Part shown: positions 53,032 to 61,068 of the stretch, one piece after another
How the letters are laid out: every line of letters begins with the position of its first letter
Numbering within the stretch: the stretch's first letter is position 1
Source of the DNA: JAUUSJ01 sp051880475
GTDB taxonomy: Bacteria; Bacillota; Clostridia; Lachnospirales; Lachnospiraceae
NCBI GenBank assembly: GCA_051880475.1
Contig: JBJEOA010000065.1
Coordinates: forward strand, 62,001 to 126,000
Length of the DNA: 64,000 bases
Direction: 5' to 3'
Program-made: the position numbers and the translations under genes
The notes under the pieces: generated by a model
Told to the model about the DNA's origin: nothing
What the model saw: only the letters and a program-made list of their open reading frames with translations
The model's database searches: none

Positions 53032-55167
53032 TTACATACTCTTCCTTTCTTTGATTTCCTCCATCTTCGCATCATTTAATCGGCTATCTCCTTTTACACG
53101 GGAGTAAGATAAATAGCCATTCATACGGTCAATTTTTGTTAAGTTACGACTTCCACATTCTGGGCAGACATCCATACTAAGTTCCTCGTGACCACAGTCG
53201 TCACAGTAAGCGAGGGATAAATTTACACCCTCATAAAGTCCCATCTTCATTGCACGGCGAACCAAAGTTTTAATGGCATCTAAATTATAGTCAATCGGAT
53301 ATTTTACATATTGAATTTTTCCGCCGTTTGATAATTCCCAGAAACGATACTCTAAATCTTGTTTTTCGATAGGAGAGATATCTTCTGAGACGTGACAGTG
53401 AAAGCCGTTGCTCACATAAGCGCGGTCTGAAACATTTTCAATGATACCGTATTTTTTGCGGAATTGAGTTACTTGAAGACCACAGAGATTTTCTGCTGGA
53501 GTTGCATAGATTGCATATAAATTTCCGTCTTCTTTTTTAAATTCATCTACTTTTTTATTAATATATTTTAAAACATCAAGAGCAAATTGCCCATCTTCGA
53601 CAAGTGATTTCTTATTATAAAGCTGCTGAAGCTCATTAAAAGCTGTGATACCAAAGGAGGCAGTTGCAGTTTTTAAGAGTGGTTTAATTTTATCGTGAAT
53701 TCCAAGATGTCCTCCGTAGAAACCTCCCTCACAGTAGGCGAGAGGGTTTGTGGATGCTTTCATTTCTCCAAGATAAGCGTAGGTACGGATATGTAATTGG
53801 CGAATTAAGTTAAGATAATAATCTAATACTTCATAAAAATCCTTACCCTCTTGCTGAGATTTCGCATAAATCATTGGAAGATGAAGACTTACAACACCGA
53901 TATTAAAACGTCCGATAAAGACTGGGGTGTCATTTTCATCTGCAGGATTCATGCCACCTTTTTTATACCAAGGGGAGAGAAAAGCACGACATCCCATAGG
54001 ACTAATAATTTCTCCATATTTTTTGTACATACTAGAAATATATCCCTCTCCTGTTAAACTAAGCCAATCTGGGTACATTGTCTTTGCAGAACAGCGGATA
54101 CCAGCTTCAAAGACATCTTCAAGTTCTCCGCCAGGTCCGTGCAGTTTTTCATCATATAAAAATACAATTTTAGGGAAGAGAACTGGTTTTTTATGTCCCT
54201 TTTTTCCCTGTCCTTTTCTTCTTACATTTAACATAGTGATGGTTGCCATCTTAGCGAAATATCCAGTTCCAGTTCCAGCTGTCACGGTAATAAATGGGTA
54301 GTCACCGCGACTTGAGGAGACACTGTTGAATTTATATTCTAGTCCCTGAAAACCTTGATTAAATTCATACTGTACATCTTTTAGAGCTTCTTTTTTTGCA
54401 ATTTCCTTGCTAAGTCCAAGAGATAAGTATTTCTTTTTCGCTTTTTGGTAAGATTTTTCAGCGTAAGGTTCTAATATACATTCAATGCTAGGGACAGTAA
54501 AACCTCCGTATTGTTGGCTAGCTGCACTTAGAACAATATCTCCGATAACATCAAAAGCGACGTCTAGTGATTTTGGCTCATTATACCAGAGATTTCCCAT
54601 TTCAAATCCACCGCTTAAAACATTTTTGACATCAAAGAGACAACAGTTCATGGTATCTCTTCTAGCGGACATATCGTGGATATAAATATATCCGTCGCGG
54701 CAGGCTTGCAGTTCTTCCGTTGTGAGGAAGAATTTTTTATATAATTCTTTATTTAATTCATTGAAAATAAGACTCCGTTTAGTGGATACGAGAGCACTAT
54801 CTGTATTGCTATTTTCTTTATCTCCAATATACATAATGGATTGGCTCTTTTTATATACTTCGTCTAACATTTGAACGAAATCTTGCTTATAGTTTCGGTA
54901 ATCCTTATAGCTTTTTGCGACAGAAGGATTCGTCCGTTCAAGAGCACTTTCCACGATATTATGCATCTGTGCAATGTGAATTTCGTTTGTATGCAAAGAG
55001 TATGCTTTTTCTTCCACATAATTGCAGATAAACTGAAGCTCCTCTTTTGTGAAGGTTACAAGGGCACGGTAAGCAGATTTATTAACCGCAGTCACTACTT
55101 TTTGAACGTTAAATGGCTCCTTTGTATTATCTTTTTTTACAATTTTTATTTGACTCATATCGTACAT
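53032..55167 (-). CDS. nrdD: Anaerobic ribonucleoside-triphosphate reductase
   Basis: About 711 residues. An N-terminal ATP cone (IKIVKKDNTKEPFNVQKV) precedes the class III reductase barrel. The C-terminal zinc site (CDDCGHEELSMDVCPECG) and RMNGYL glycyl-radical loop are present. Three in-frame ATGs occur at 55176, 55167 and 55158. The first abuts the GAGGGG ribosome binding site, so 55167 is preferred. The enzyme makes dNTPs under anoxia. Two NrdR boxes and a promoter lie just upstream. Confidence 0.95.
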   Translation of the reverse strand: MYDMSQIKIVKKDNTKEPFNVQKVVTAVNKSAYRALVTFTKEELQFICNYVEEKAYSLHTNEIHIAQMHNIVESALERTNPSVAKSYKDYRNYKQDFVQMLDEVYKKSQSIMYIGDKENSNTDSALVSTKRSLIFNELNKELYKKFFLTTEELQACRDGYIYIHDMSARRDTMNCCLFDVKNVLSGGFEMGNLWYNEPKSLDVAFDVIGDIVLSAASQQYGGFTVPSIECILEPYAEKSYQKAKKKYLSLGLSKEIAKKEALKDVQYEFNQGFQGLEYKFNSVSSSRGDYPFITVTAGTGTGYFAKMATITMLNVRRKGQGKKGHKKPVLFPKIVFLYDEKLHGPGGELEDVFEAGIRCSAKTMYPDWLSLTGEGYISSMYKKYGEIISPMGCRAFLSPWYKKGGMNPADENDTPVFIGRFNIGVVSLHLPMIYAKSQQEGKDFYEVLDYYLNLIRQLHIRTYAYLGEMKASTNPLAYCEGGFYGGHLGIHDKIKPLLKTATASFGITAFNELQQLYNKKSLVEDGQFALDVLKYINKKVDEFKKEDGNLYAIYATPAENLCGLQVTQFRKKYGIIENVSDRAYVSNGFHCHVSEDISPIEKQDLEYRFWELSNGGKIQYVKYPIDYNLDAIKTLVRRAMKMGLYEGVNLSLAYCDDCGHEELSMDVCPECGSRNLTKIDRMNGYLSYSRVKGDSRLNDAKMEEIKERKSM

Positions 55168-55196
55168 GAGAAACATCCCCTCTTCAATAAAATAGA

Positions 55197-55243
55197 CAAC
55201 AATATATAGTGATAAACATAGATATAAACACTATATAATGTGT
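55197..55243. promoter_or_regulatory. Tandem NrdR boxes upstream of nrdD
   Basis: Two 16-bp boxes, 55197-55212 (core ACAATATATAGTG) and 55228-55243 (ACACTATATAATGTGT), compared with the consensus acaCwAtATaTwGtgt. They are 31 bp apart, three helical turns, as known for NrdR. They lie just downstream of the promoter at 55285-55256, in position to repress. Confidence 0.85.
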
Positions 55244-55255
55244 AAAAACAAATCT

Positions 55256-55285
55256 ATAGTATCATTGATAGAGGGAGGATGTCAA
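55256..55285 (-). promoter_or_regulatory. Promoter of nrdDG-dut-comF
   Basis: Minus strand: consensus TTGACA (55285-55280), 18-nt spacer, TACTAT (55261-55256). Transcription would start near 55249. Confidence 0.7.
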
Positions 55286-55299
55286 GGTAAATTATAGAG

Positions 55300-55440
55300 C
55301 AATATTTTTTTGAGAATCCATATTTTTTTCTAAAAAATACTCTTGACAAAAGAAAGTTCTAAAATATGGAAAATATTCTAAAAAAATCAAAAAAATAGAA
55401 AAACAGAGAAGTGAGATATTTTCAGCATAAGGAAGAAGTG
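55300..55440. other. AT-rich stretch with TTCTAAAA repeats
   Basis: Very A/T-rich DNA containing three direct copies of TTCTAAAA (55328-55335, 55357-55364, 55376-55383). It adjoins the DnaA box cluster and resembles an easily unwound region. A TTGACA at ~55343 faces the 3' end of the subtilase gene and has no obvious gene to serve. Confidence 0.5.
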
Positions 55441-55447
55441 AAAGAAG

Positions 55448-55509
55448 TTATCCACAATAAAATGTGGATAATGTGGATAACTTCTTAAAAGTTATCCAAA
55501 CTATCCACA
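55448..55509. other. Cluster of five DnaA boxes
   Basis: Three perfect DnaA boxes: TTATCCACA at 55448-55456 and the reverse form TGTGGATAA at 55463-55471 and 55472-55480. Two one-mismatch boxes follow: TTATCCAAA 55492-55500 and CTATCCACA 55501-55509. Two pairs abut directly. The outer boxes of the first three also form a 15-bp hairpin (arms from ~55442 and to ~55486) that could end the subtilase transcript. Dense boxes next to an AT-rich stretch are typical of replication origins or DnaA titration/control sites. Confidence 0.75.
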
Positions 55510-55525
55510 ACAAAAAAGTATCATA

Positions 55526-58324
55526 TTATTTAATTTGTATTGTTTTTACGATTGTATTTCCAGCCTTATCTTTTGCGTAAAAAGTATAAGTTCCCTTTGA
55601 GGAGACGGTGATGGTTTTTGTTTTGCTAGTAAAACTTCCTAATTTCGTTCCTTTCGATTTCATATAGGAGGTGCTATGCTTATGTCTTGCATATCGCACT
55701 TCGCTAAGTCCAGATGCCGAATCAGAAGCTTTTATAGTAATTTTATATTTTCCCCTGTATCTTTTATAGGAAAGAGAAAGAGAAGGAGCAGTTTTGTCTA
55801 AAGTTATTGTCTTTACGACTGCATTTCCAGCCTTGTCTTTTGCGTAGAAGGTATATACGCCTTCCGAGGAAATCGTAATTGTTTTTGTATTGTGAAAGGA
55901 GCTTAATTTTGTTCCTTTAGACTTCATATAAGAAGCACTATGTTTTGACTTTGCATATCGCACTTCGCTAAGTCCAGATGCCGAGTCGGAAGCGTTTATA
56001 GTAACTTGGTATTTTTTCCCATATTTTTTATAAGAAAGAGAAAGGGAAGGAGCAGTTTTATCAAAATTTACTTTTATAACTTTAATCGCTTCATTTCCAG
56101 CATTATCTTGAGCGTAAATGGTATAATATCCCTGTTTCGTTACAAATGGTTTTGTTCCAGAAGATATAGATTTTCCTTTATCCCCATTTTTGAAGGAGGA
56201 AGCAGAGAGTTTACCATAAGCATATCTCTGAACTCGAGTATAAGATCCACCCTCATCTTTTACGCTTATGGATAAATAAGCACCATCTTTTCTAGGAATG
56301 ACACTAGATGTAATGACAGGTGGAATTTTATCTTCCTCATAAGTTTTTTCTTGTACATTAGATACTGCCAATGCTGCATTGATAATGCCACTTGTTGTCA
56401 CTTTATTTTTTAGGGGAGATAAAGTTTTTGTCGATGACAAAAGAATACTCTTTGCCCTAGCGGGATATAAAGTAGAATCGTAGGCATAAAGCATTGCGGC
56501 TACTCCTGTGACAAATGGAGTTGCCATAGATGTTCCAGAGTCATAACCGTATTTACCGACAATGGTACTGCAAATATCAGAACCTGGCGCAGCCATAGAA
56601 ACTGTATTTTTGCCATAATTAGAAAAATACGAGAGTGTGCCGTCAGGGTCAACGGAAGTGACGCCCACGATATTATTCAATTTATAAGAGCAAGGATAGC
56701 TTGGCTCATTATCAATATTTGTGCCGTAACCGTTTCCGGCGGAGCAAACAAATAGCATATTTGACTCACTAATTGCCAATTTTAAGGCAGGATCATTGTT
56801 TTCGCAGTTCCAACTGGCGTTACAAATTTTTGCTCCATTATAGGAGGCATACTTGATAGCTTTGATAATATTAGCAGTATCTCCCTCAGCATTTGGACCG
56901 CCTGCTGTTTTTAGGGACATAATTTTTACATTCACATTGGATGCAACACCAGCAATACCAAAATTATTATTGGCGGTGGCAGCGATGATGCCGGCACATC
57001 TTGTTCCGTGATTGTCATTATCTTTTTTTGAGGCAGAAGTACCAGAATAATGACAGACGGAAGCGTCATCATTATAAAAATCCCATCCATATAGGTCATC
57101 TATATATCCATTATTATCGTCATCTATACCGTCGACTCCATCAAGTTCTGTTTTATTAATCCACATATGGTCTTTTAAATCTTTATGTTGATAGTCAACT
57201 CCGGTATCAATTACTGCTACAATTACTTCGTTATTAGAACGAAATTTTTGCCAAGCTCCTAGTACATTAATATCCACCCTGTTAGAAGAGGTCGTATCTA
57301 TATTAGAAGCAGAGGAATTTTCATTATGAAGTCCCCACTGTTTGCTAAAAAAAGTGTCATTTGGAAAGGGAGAAATAGCAATCGCATCTTCTACCTCTTC
57401 TCCCTCTTGCGCACTTGAAAAGGAATATTTATAGTTTGGCTGAATAATAGAAATTTCTTCAATTGTACTTAAAATAGCGATGTTTTCTTCCACAACAGAT
57501 TGAGAATTGCAAGAAAAAACGGCAATCCCATCCGAGTAAGACTTTAAGGTCGTCTCTGGAAGTATCTGTGTGATTTCTTGAACTCTTTTTTCATTTACAT
57601 TTGTTTTGAATTGGACAAGCAATTCATTGTCATCGTATTCAGAAGGGTCTTCTGTAGCAATCTCGATATCTTCGATAGTTTCGTAAACTTCTGTTTCAGT
57701 TATCGCTTGAGTTGTACTTGACTCAGCGGTAGAGGAAGATGTCTTGCTATCCTCCTTAGAGGAAGAATCGTCTTTATCAGAAGTAGTATCTTCTTTAGGT
57801 GAAGAATCGTCTTTATCGGAAGTGGCATCTTCTTTTTTAGAGGAAGAATCGTCTTTATCGGAATTCGTATCTTCTTTAGAGGAAGAATCGTCTTTATCAG
57901 AAGTAGTATCTTCTTTAGGTGAAGAATCGTCTTTATCGGAGTTTGTATCTTCTTTAGAGGAAGAATCGCCTTTATCGGAAGTGGTGTCCTCCTTAGAAGT
58001 AGTATCCTCCTTAGAATTTTCTATGCTTTTTGTGGATGAAACTGTTTTAGTTGACTCTGGTTTTGAAGTATTTTCTTCAGAAGAAATGATTTCTCTTGTT
58101 TTTACTTTTGGGTTTAATTCAGATGAAGAAGCTGAATTTTTCACAGAATCTATAACAGAAGAAATAGTATCTCGTGTCCCAGTAGCCTTAGATTCATCTA
58201 TAGAAAGTGCAAAAGAAGGAAAGGATTGGGTAAGTATCATGACAGAAGCGAGAGAATAGCAAAAGATGGATTTTGCGTATCTTTTTCGCTTTTTTTTAAA
58301 AAAAATAAGAAAATCTTTTTTCAC
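55526..58324 (-). CDS. Secreted subtilisin-like (S8) serine protease with repeat linker and C-terminal repeats
   Basis: About 932 residues from GTG 58324 (AAGGAGAT before it; the TTG upstream lies inside that site). A signal peptide with a long basic start ends near PSFA. Next comes a Ser/Asp/Lys-rich linker of 13-residue repeats, then a propeptide-like region (ELLVQFK), then the protease: D373 in AVIDTGVD, H439 in NHGTRCAG, S599 in SGTSMATP. Three ~75-residue beta-sandwich-like repeats end the protein (DKTAPSLSLSYK, YTFYAKDKAGN). No LPXTG anchor is seen, so it is probably secreted or bound by its repeats. It acts outside the cell on proteins. Confidence 0.92.
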   Translation of the reverse strand: MKKDFLIFFKKKRKRYAKSIFCYSLASVMILTQSFPSFALSIDESKATGTRDTISSVIDSVKNSASSSELNPKVKTREIISSEENTSKPESTKTVSSTKSIENSKEDTTSKEDTTSDKGDSSSKEDTNSDKDDSSPKEDTTSDKDDSSSKEDTNSDKDDSSSKKEDATSDKDDSSPKEDTTSDKDDSSSKEDSKTSSSTAESSTTQAITETEVYETIEDIEIATEDPSEYDDNELLVQFKTNVNEKRVQEITQILPETTLKSYSDGIAVFSCNSQSVVEENIAILSTIEEISIIQPNYKYSFSSAQEGEEVEDAIAISPFPNDTFFSKQWGLHNENSSASNIDTTSSNRVDINVLGAWQKFRSNNEVIVAVIDTGVDYQHKDLKDHMWINKTELDGVDGIDDDNNGYIDDLYGWDFYNDDASVCHYSGTSASKKDNDNHGTRCAGIIAATANNNFGIAGVASNVNVKIMSLKTAGGPNAEGDTANIIKAIKYASYNGAKICNASWNCENNDPALKLAISESNMLFVCSAGNGYGTNIDNEPSYPCSYKLNNIVGVTSVDPDGTLSYFSNYGKNTVSMAAPGSDICSTIVGKYGYDSGTSMATPFVTGVAAMLYAYDSTLYPARAKSILLSSTKTLSPLKNKVTTSGIINAALAVSNVQEKTYEEDKIPPVITSSVIPRKDGAYLSISVKDEGGSYTRVQRYAYGKLSASSFKNGDKGKSISSGTKPFVTKQGYYTIYAQDNAGNEAIKVIKVNFDKTAPSLSLSYKKYGKKYQVTINASDSASGLSEVRYAKSKHSASYMKSKGTKLSSFHNTKTITISSEGVYTFYAKDKAGNAVVKTITLDKTAPSLSLSYKRYRGKYKITIKASDSASGLSEVRYARHKHSTSYMKSKGTKLGSFTSKTKTITVSSKGTYTFYAKDKAGNTIVKTIQIK
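57750..57991 (-). repeat. 39-bp in-frame tandem repeats in subtilase linker
   Basis: About six copies of a 13-residue unit of the type KEDTTSDKDDSSS, one copy with an extra Lys. The unit length keeps the frame, so copy number can vary without breaking the gene. A long plus-strand frame here is only a shadow of the repeats. Confidence 0.8.
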
Positions 58325-58692
58325 GTTAATATCTCCTTCCAAAAAATTATTTCGTGTAAAAGTTATTGTTCGATAAATTTATGTCTATAATCAATAGAAA
58401 GTATATAATAGATTAAGAAAAAATTCCATATAAAAATGAAAAAAATTTAGAAAACGAAAAAAAAGATTGACGAAGTAAGGGGAATATGATATAGTATTGG
58501 GGCGATGGAAGAGGTCTTTTTTTTATGCCTTGATTTTTATATCTATAAGGTATATCGTGTTTTATGTCTTTATAATGAGATATATTTCAGTTAATAAGGG
58601 ATAAAAAACAAAACTTTTCGTAGTAAGAAAGAATGATAGAGTATTATATCTTTTTTACACCTAACTTATAAATTAACACGGAGGTGGAAGTG
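58325..58692. other. Divergent intergenic region upstream of subtilase and rpmG
   Basis: About 370 AT-rich bases holding the rpmG promoter at 58467-58495 and a ~190-nt leader. No structured leader element or tRNA was recognised. Confidence 0.5.
58467..58495 (+). promoter_or_regulatory. Promoter of rpmG-secE-nusG operon
   Basis: TTGACG (58467-58472), 17-nt spacer, TATAGT (58490-58495). Confidence 0.7.
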
Positions 58693-58842
58693 ATGCGAGT
58701 AAGAATTACATTAGCATGTACAGAATGTAAACAGCGTAATTACAATATGACAAAAGAAAAGAAAAATCATCCAGAGAGATTGGAGACAAAGAAGTATTGT
58801 AGATTCTGTAAAAAGCATACAATGCACAAGGAAACAAAATAA
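58693..58842 (+). CDS. rpmG: Ribosomal protein bL33
   Basis: 49 residues, MRVRITLACTECKQRNY at the start and KYCRFCKKHTMHKETK at the end. Two CxxC pairs mark the zinc-binding form. It is part of the 50S subunit. GGAGGTG precedes the ATG. The order rpmG-secE-nusG-rplK-rplA is standard for Firmicutes. Confidence 0.96.
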   Translation: MRVRITLACTECKQRNYNMTKEKKNHPERLETKKYCRFCKKHTMHKETK

Positions 58843-58878
58843 TTACCCATACACTTAGTAGTTAATAGGAGGGAGACA

Positions 58879-59064
58879 ATGCAAAATTCGGCGAATAAAT
58901 GGTTAAAAAACCTTCAATCTGAATTTAAGAAAATCATTTGGCCTGGAAAAAAACAGGTTGCGGAAGAAACAGGAGTTGTCGTTATTATTTCTATTGTTTT
59001 GGGTATTATCATTGCTATACTGGATATGATTTTTCAGTATGGAGTACAATTATTAATTCGCTAA
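58879..59064 (+). CDS. secE: Preprotein translocase subunit SecE
   Basis: 61 residues with a basic amphipathic N-terminus (LQSEFKKIIWPGKKQVAEET) and one transmembrane helix, the minimal SecE form. It clamps SecY in the Sec channel. AGGAGGGA precedes the ATG, 36 bp after rpmG. Confidence 0.94.
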   Translation: MQNSANKWLKNLQSEFKKIIWPGKKQVAEETGVVVIISIVLGIIIAILDMIFQYGVQLLIR

Positions 59065-59080
59065 AGGCAAAGGTGATTAT

Positions 59081-59647
59081 ATGGCAGAATTAAATAATAA
59101 TCCACAAGAAAAAGAAAATGATTATGAAGAAGGATTACATTGGTACGTTGTGCATACGTATTCCGGATACGAGAATAAAGTAAAAGCTAATATCGAGAAG
59201 ACAATCGAGAATAGAAAATTACAAGATCAAATTCTAGAAGTAATAGTACCTCTTCAAGAAGTAGTGGAAATTACAGGAGGCGTTCGAAAGAATGTTTCTC
59301 AGAAGTTATTTCCAGGGTATGTTTTGATTCATATGTATATGAATGATGATACATGGTATGTTATTCGCAATACAAGAGGTGTAACTGGATTTGTCGGTCC
59401 AGGTTCTAAGCCGGTTCCTCTTACACAAGAGGAGATGGATAATCTCGGTATTACAGAGAGTATTCAAGACATTATTATTGATATTGAGGTTGGAGATGCC
59501 ATTGAGGTTATCTCTGGACCATATGTAGGAACAATCAGTAATGTAAAAGCAATTTATGAAAGCAAACAGACCGTTACGATTGAAGTAGAGATGTTTGGTC
59601 GAGCTACAGATGTAGAGATAGGATTTTTGGATATTAGAAAACAGTAA
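59081..59647 (+). CDS. nusG: Transcription termination/antitermination factor NusG
   Basis: 188 residues. The NGN domain (WYVVHTYSGYENKVKANIEK, FPGYVLIHMYMND, NTRGVTGFVG) precedes a KOW domain (GDAIEVISGPYVGTIS). It links RNA polymerase with the ribosome and controls pausing. AAAGGTGAT precedes the ATG, 16 bp after secE. Confidence 0.96.
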   Translation: MAELNNNPQEKENDYEEGLHWYVVHTYSGYENKVKANIEKTIENRKLQDQILEVIVPLQEVVEITGGVRKNVSQKLFPGYVLIHMYMNDDTWYVIRNTRGVTGFVGPGSKPVPLTQEEMDNLGITESIQDIIIDIEVGDAIEVISGPYVGTISNVKAIYESKQTVTIEVEMFGRATDVEIGFLDIRKQ

Positions 59648-59672
59648 CAAGTAAGCTTGCAAAAGGCAGGTC

Positions 59673-59700
59673 GTGGGAGGGTCAATCCCGCAATTACCAC
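59673..59700 (+). promoter_or_regulatory. Putative L1-binding leader before rplK
   Basis: GTGGGAGGG (59673-59681) and CCCGCAATTACCAC (59687-59700) can form a stem with an asymmetric internal loop. The same architecture recurs before rplA. Ribosomal protein L1 is known to repress its own operon by binding such an RNA. Confidence 0.6.
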
Positions 59701-59721
59701 AATATTAGGAGGTGCGCTATC

Positions 59722-60144
59722 ATGGCGAAAAAAGTAACAGGTTATATTAAATTACAAATTCCAGCAGGCAAGGCAACACCAGCTCCACCGGTAGGTCCAG
59801 CACTTGGACAGCACGGTGTTAACATTGTACAGTTTACAAAAGAGTTCAATGCAAGAACAGCAGACAAAGAAGGAATGATTATTCCAGTTGTTATCACTGT
59901 ATATCAGGATAGAAGCTTTAGCTTCATTACAAAGACTCCACCAGCAGCAGTTCTTTTAAAGAAAGCTTGTAATATCAAATCTGGTTCTGGTGTACCTAAT
60001 AGAACAAAAGTTGCTAAGGTTTCTAAAGATCAAATTAGAGAGATCGCTGAGCTTAAGATGAAAGACTTAAATGCAGCAAGCATTGAGGCAGCTATGAGCA
60101 TGATCGAAGGAACAGCAAAGAGCATGGGAATCGTAGTAGAGTAA
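59722..60144 (+). CDS. rplK: Ribosomal protein uL11
   Basis: 140 residues, the full family length, with GYIKLQIPAGKATPAPPVGPALGQHGVNI at the start (read in two parts) and the C-terminal RNA-binding domain (GTAKSMGI). It forms the GTPase-associated centre of the 50S subunit. TAGGAGGTG precedes the ATG. Confidence 0.97.
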   Translation: MAKKVTGYIKLQIPAGKATPAPPVGPALGQHGVNIVQFTKEFNARTADKEGMIIPVVITVYQDRSFSFITKTPPAAVLLKKACNIKSGSGVPNRTKVAKVSKDQIREIAELKMKDLNAASIEAAMSMIEGTAKSMGIVVE

Positions 60145-60164
60145 ACAAGATTTAACACAAATTA

Positions 60165-60193
60165 GTGGGAGGGAAGTCTCCCGATAATACCAC
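60165..60193 (+). promoter_or_regulatory. Putative L1-binding leader before rplA
   Basis: GTGGGAGGG (60165-60173) and CTCCCGATAATACCAC (60178-60193) repeat the pattern found before rplK. It lies immediately before the AGGAGG of rplA, in position to block translation. Confidence 0.6.
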
Positions 60194-60207
60194 AGGAGGT
60201 TTTTACA

Positions 60208-60897
60208 ATGAAAAAGGGAAAACGTTATTTAGAATCTGCAAAATTAGTTGATAGATCTATCACATATGATCCAGCAGATGCAGTAGCATTAGTAAAGAAA
60301 ACTGCAACTGTAAAATTTGATGAGACAGTAGAGGCTCACATCAGACTTGGTGTAGATGGACGTCATGCTGACCAGCAAGTACGTGGTGCTGTAGTATTAC
60401 CACACGGAACTGGTAAAAAAGTTAGAGTGCTTGTATTTGCTAAGGGCGCTAAATTAGATGAGGCTCAGGCAGCAGGTGCTGATTTTGTAGGTGGAGAGGA
60501 ACTCGTTCCAAAAATCCAAAAAGAAGGATGGTTAGACTTCGACGTTGTTGTTGCTACACCTGACATGATGGGTATTGTTGGTCGTTTAGGACGTATCTTA
60601 GGACCAAAAGGATTAATGCCTAACCCTAAAGCTGGAACAGTTACAATGGACGTAACAAAAGCTATCAATGATATCAAAGCTGGTAAGATTGAGTACCGCT
60701 TAGACAAAACAAACATTATTCACGTTCCTGTAGGAAAAGTTTCCTTCACAGAGGAACAACTCGCAGACAACTTCCAGACGTTAATGGATGCAATTATTAA
60801 GGCAAAACCAGCCGCTGCAAAGGGACAGTATTTAAGAAGCGTTGTTATCAGCTCTACAATGGGACCTGGTATCAAAGTTAATACTACAAAGTTCTAA
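60208..60897 (+). CDS. rplA: Ribosomal protein uL1
   Basis: 229 residues, full length. Family marks include VDGRHADQQVRG, GRLGRILGPKGLMPNPK, and the end SSTMGPGIKVN. It forms the L1 stalk and is a translational repressor of its own operon. A terminator follows; rplJ and rplL, the usual next genes, are absent here. Confidence 0.97.
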   Translation: MKKGKRYLESAKLVDRSITYDPADAVALVKKTATVKFDETVEAHIRLGVDGRHADQQVRGAVVLPHGTGKKVRVLVFAKGAKLDEAQAAGADFVGGEELVPKIQKEGWLDFDVVVATPDMMGIVGRLGRILGPKGLMPNPKAGTVTMDVTKAINDIKAGKIEYRLDKTNIIHVPVGKVSFTEEQLADNFQTLMDAIIKAKPAAAKGQYLRSVVISSTMGPGIKVNTTKF

Positions 60898-60926
60898 ATT
60901 TGTATTCATTTCATATATAAAAAAGA

Positions 60927-60957
60927 AGCTATTATGTGGACGCATAATAGCTTTTTC
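60927..60957 (+). terminator. Terminator after rplA
   Basis: AGCTATTATG (60927-60936) / CATAATAGCT (60943-60952), then T4CTT. Confidence 0.85.
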
Positions 60958-60986
60958 TTATTTTAAATGAAAATTCCATTGCCTGC

Positions 60987-61020
60987 TTCGACAGAAAGAA
61001 TGAGTAGACAGGAGTATAAT
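60987..61020 (+). promoter_or_regulatory. Spo0A-type promoter of spoIIE
   Basis: TTCGACA (60987-60993) is the exact complement of the 0A box TGTCGAA. It lies where a -35 would be, 22 nt before a perfect TATAAT (61015-61020). The same long spacing is known for the Spo0A-activated sigma-A promoters of spoIIE and spoIIG in B. subtilis. A weaker copy (TAGACAG) lies at ~61005. Confidence 0.65.
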
Positions 61021-61068
61021 CCTAGAAGAAAATACAAATCTAATCATGTAAGAGTGGGGAGAGTCGAG

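Noticed and set aside
57750..57991. Regular ~39-bp repeats resembling a CRISPR array
   Set aside because: Repeats are contiguous, in frame and without unique spacers; no cas genes are nearby.
57744..58259. 171-codon plus-strand reading frame rich in Ser, Glu and Leu
   Set aside because: It is the antisense of the subtilase linker repeats; it has no ribosome binding site and its composition simply mirrors the repeats.
60967..61068. 34 extra N-terminal codons for the SpoIIE-like protein
   Set aside because: No ribosome binding site at 60967, and a Spo0A-type promoter lies within these codons.
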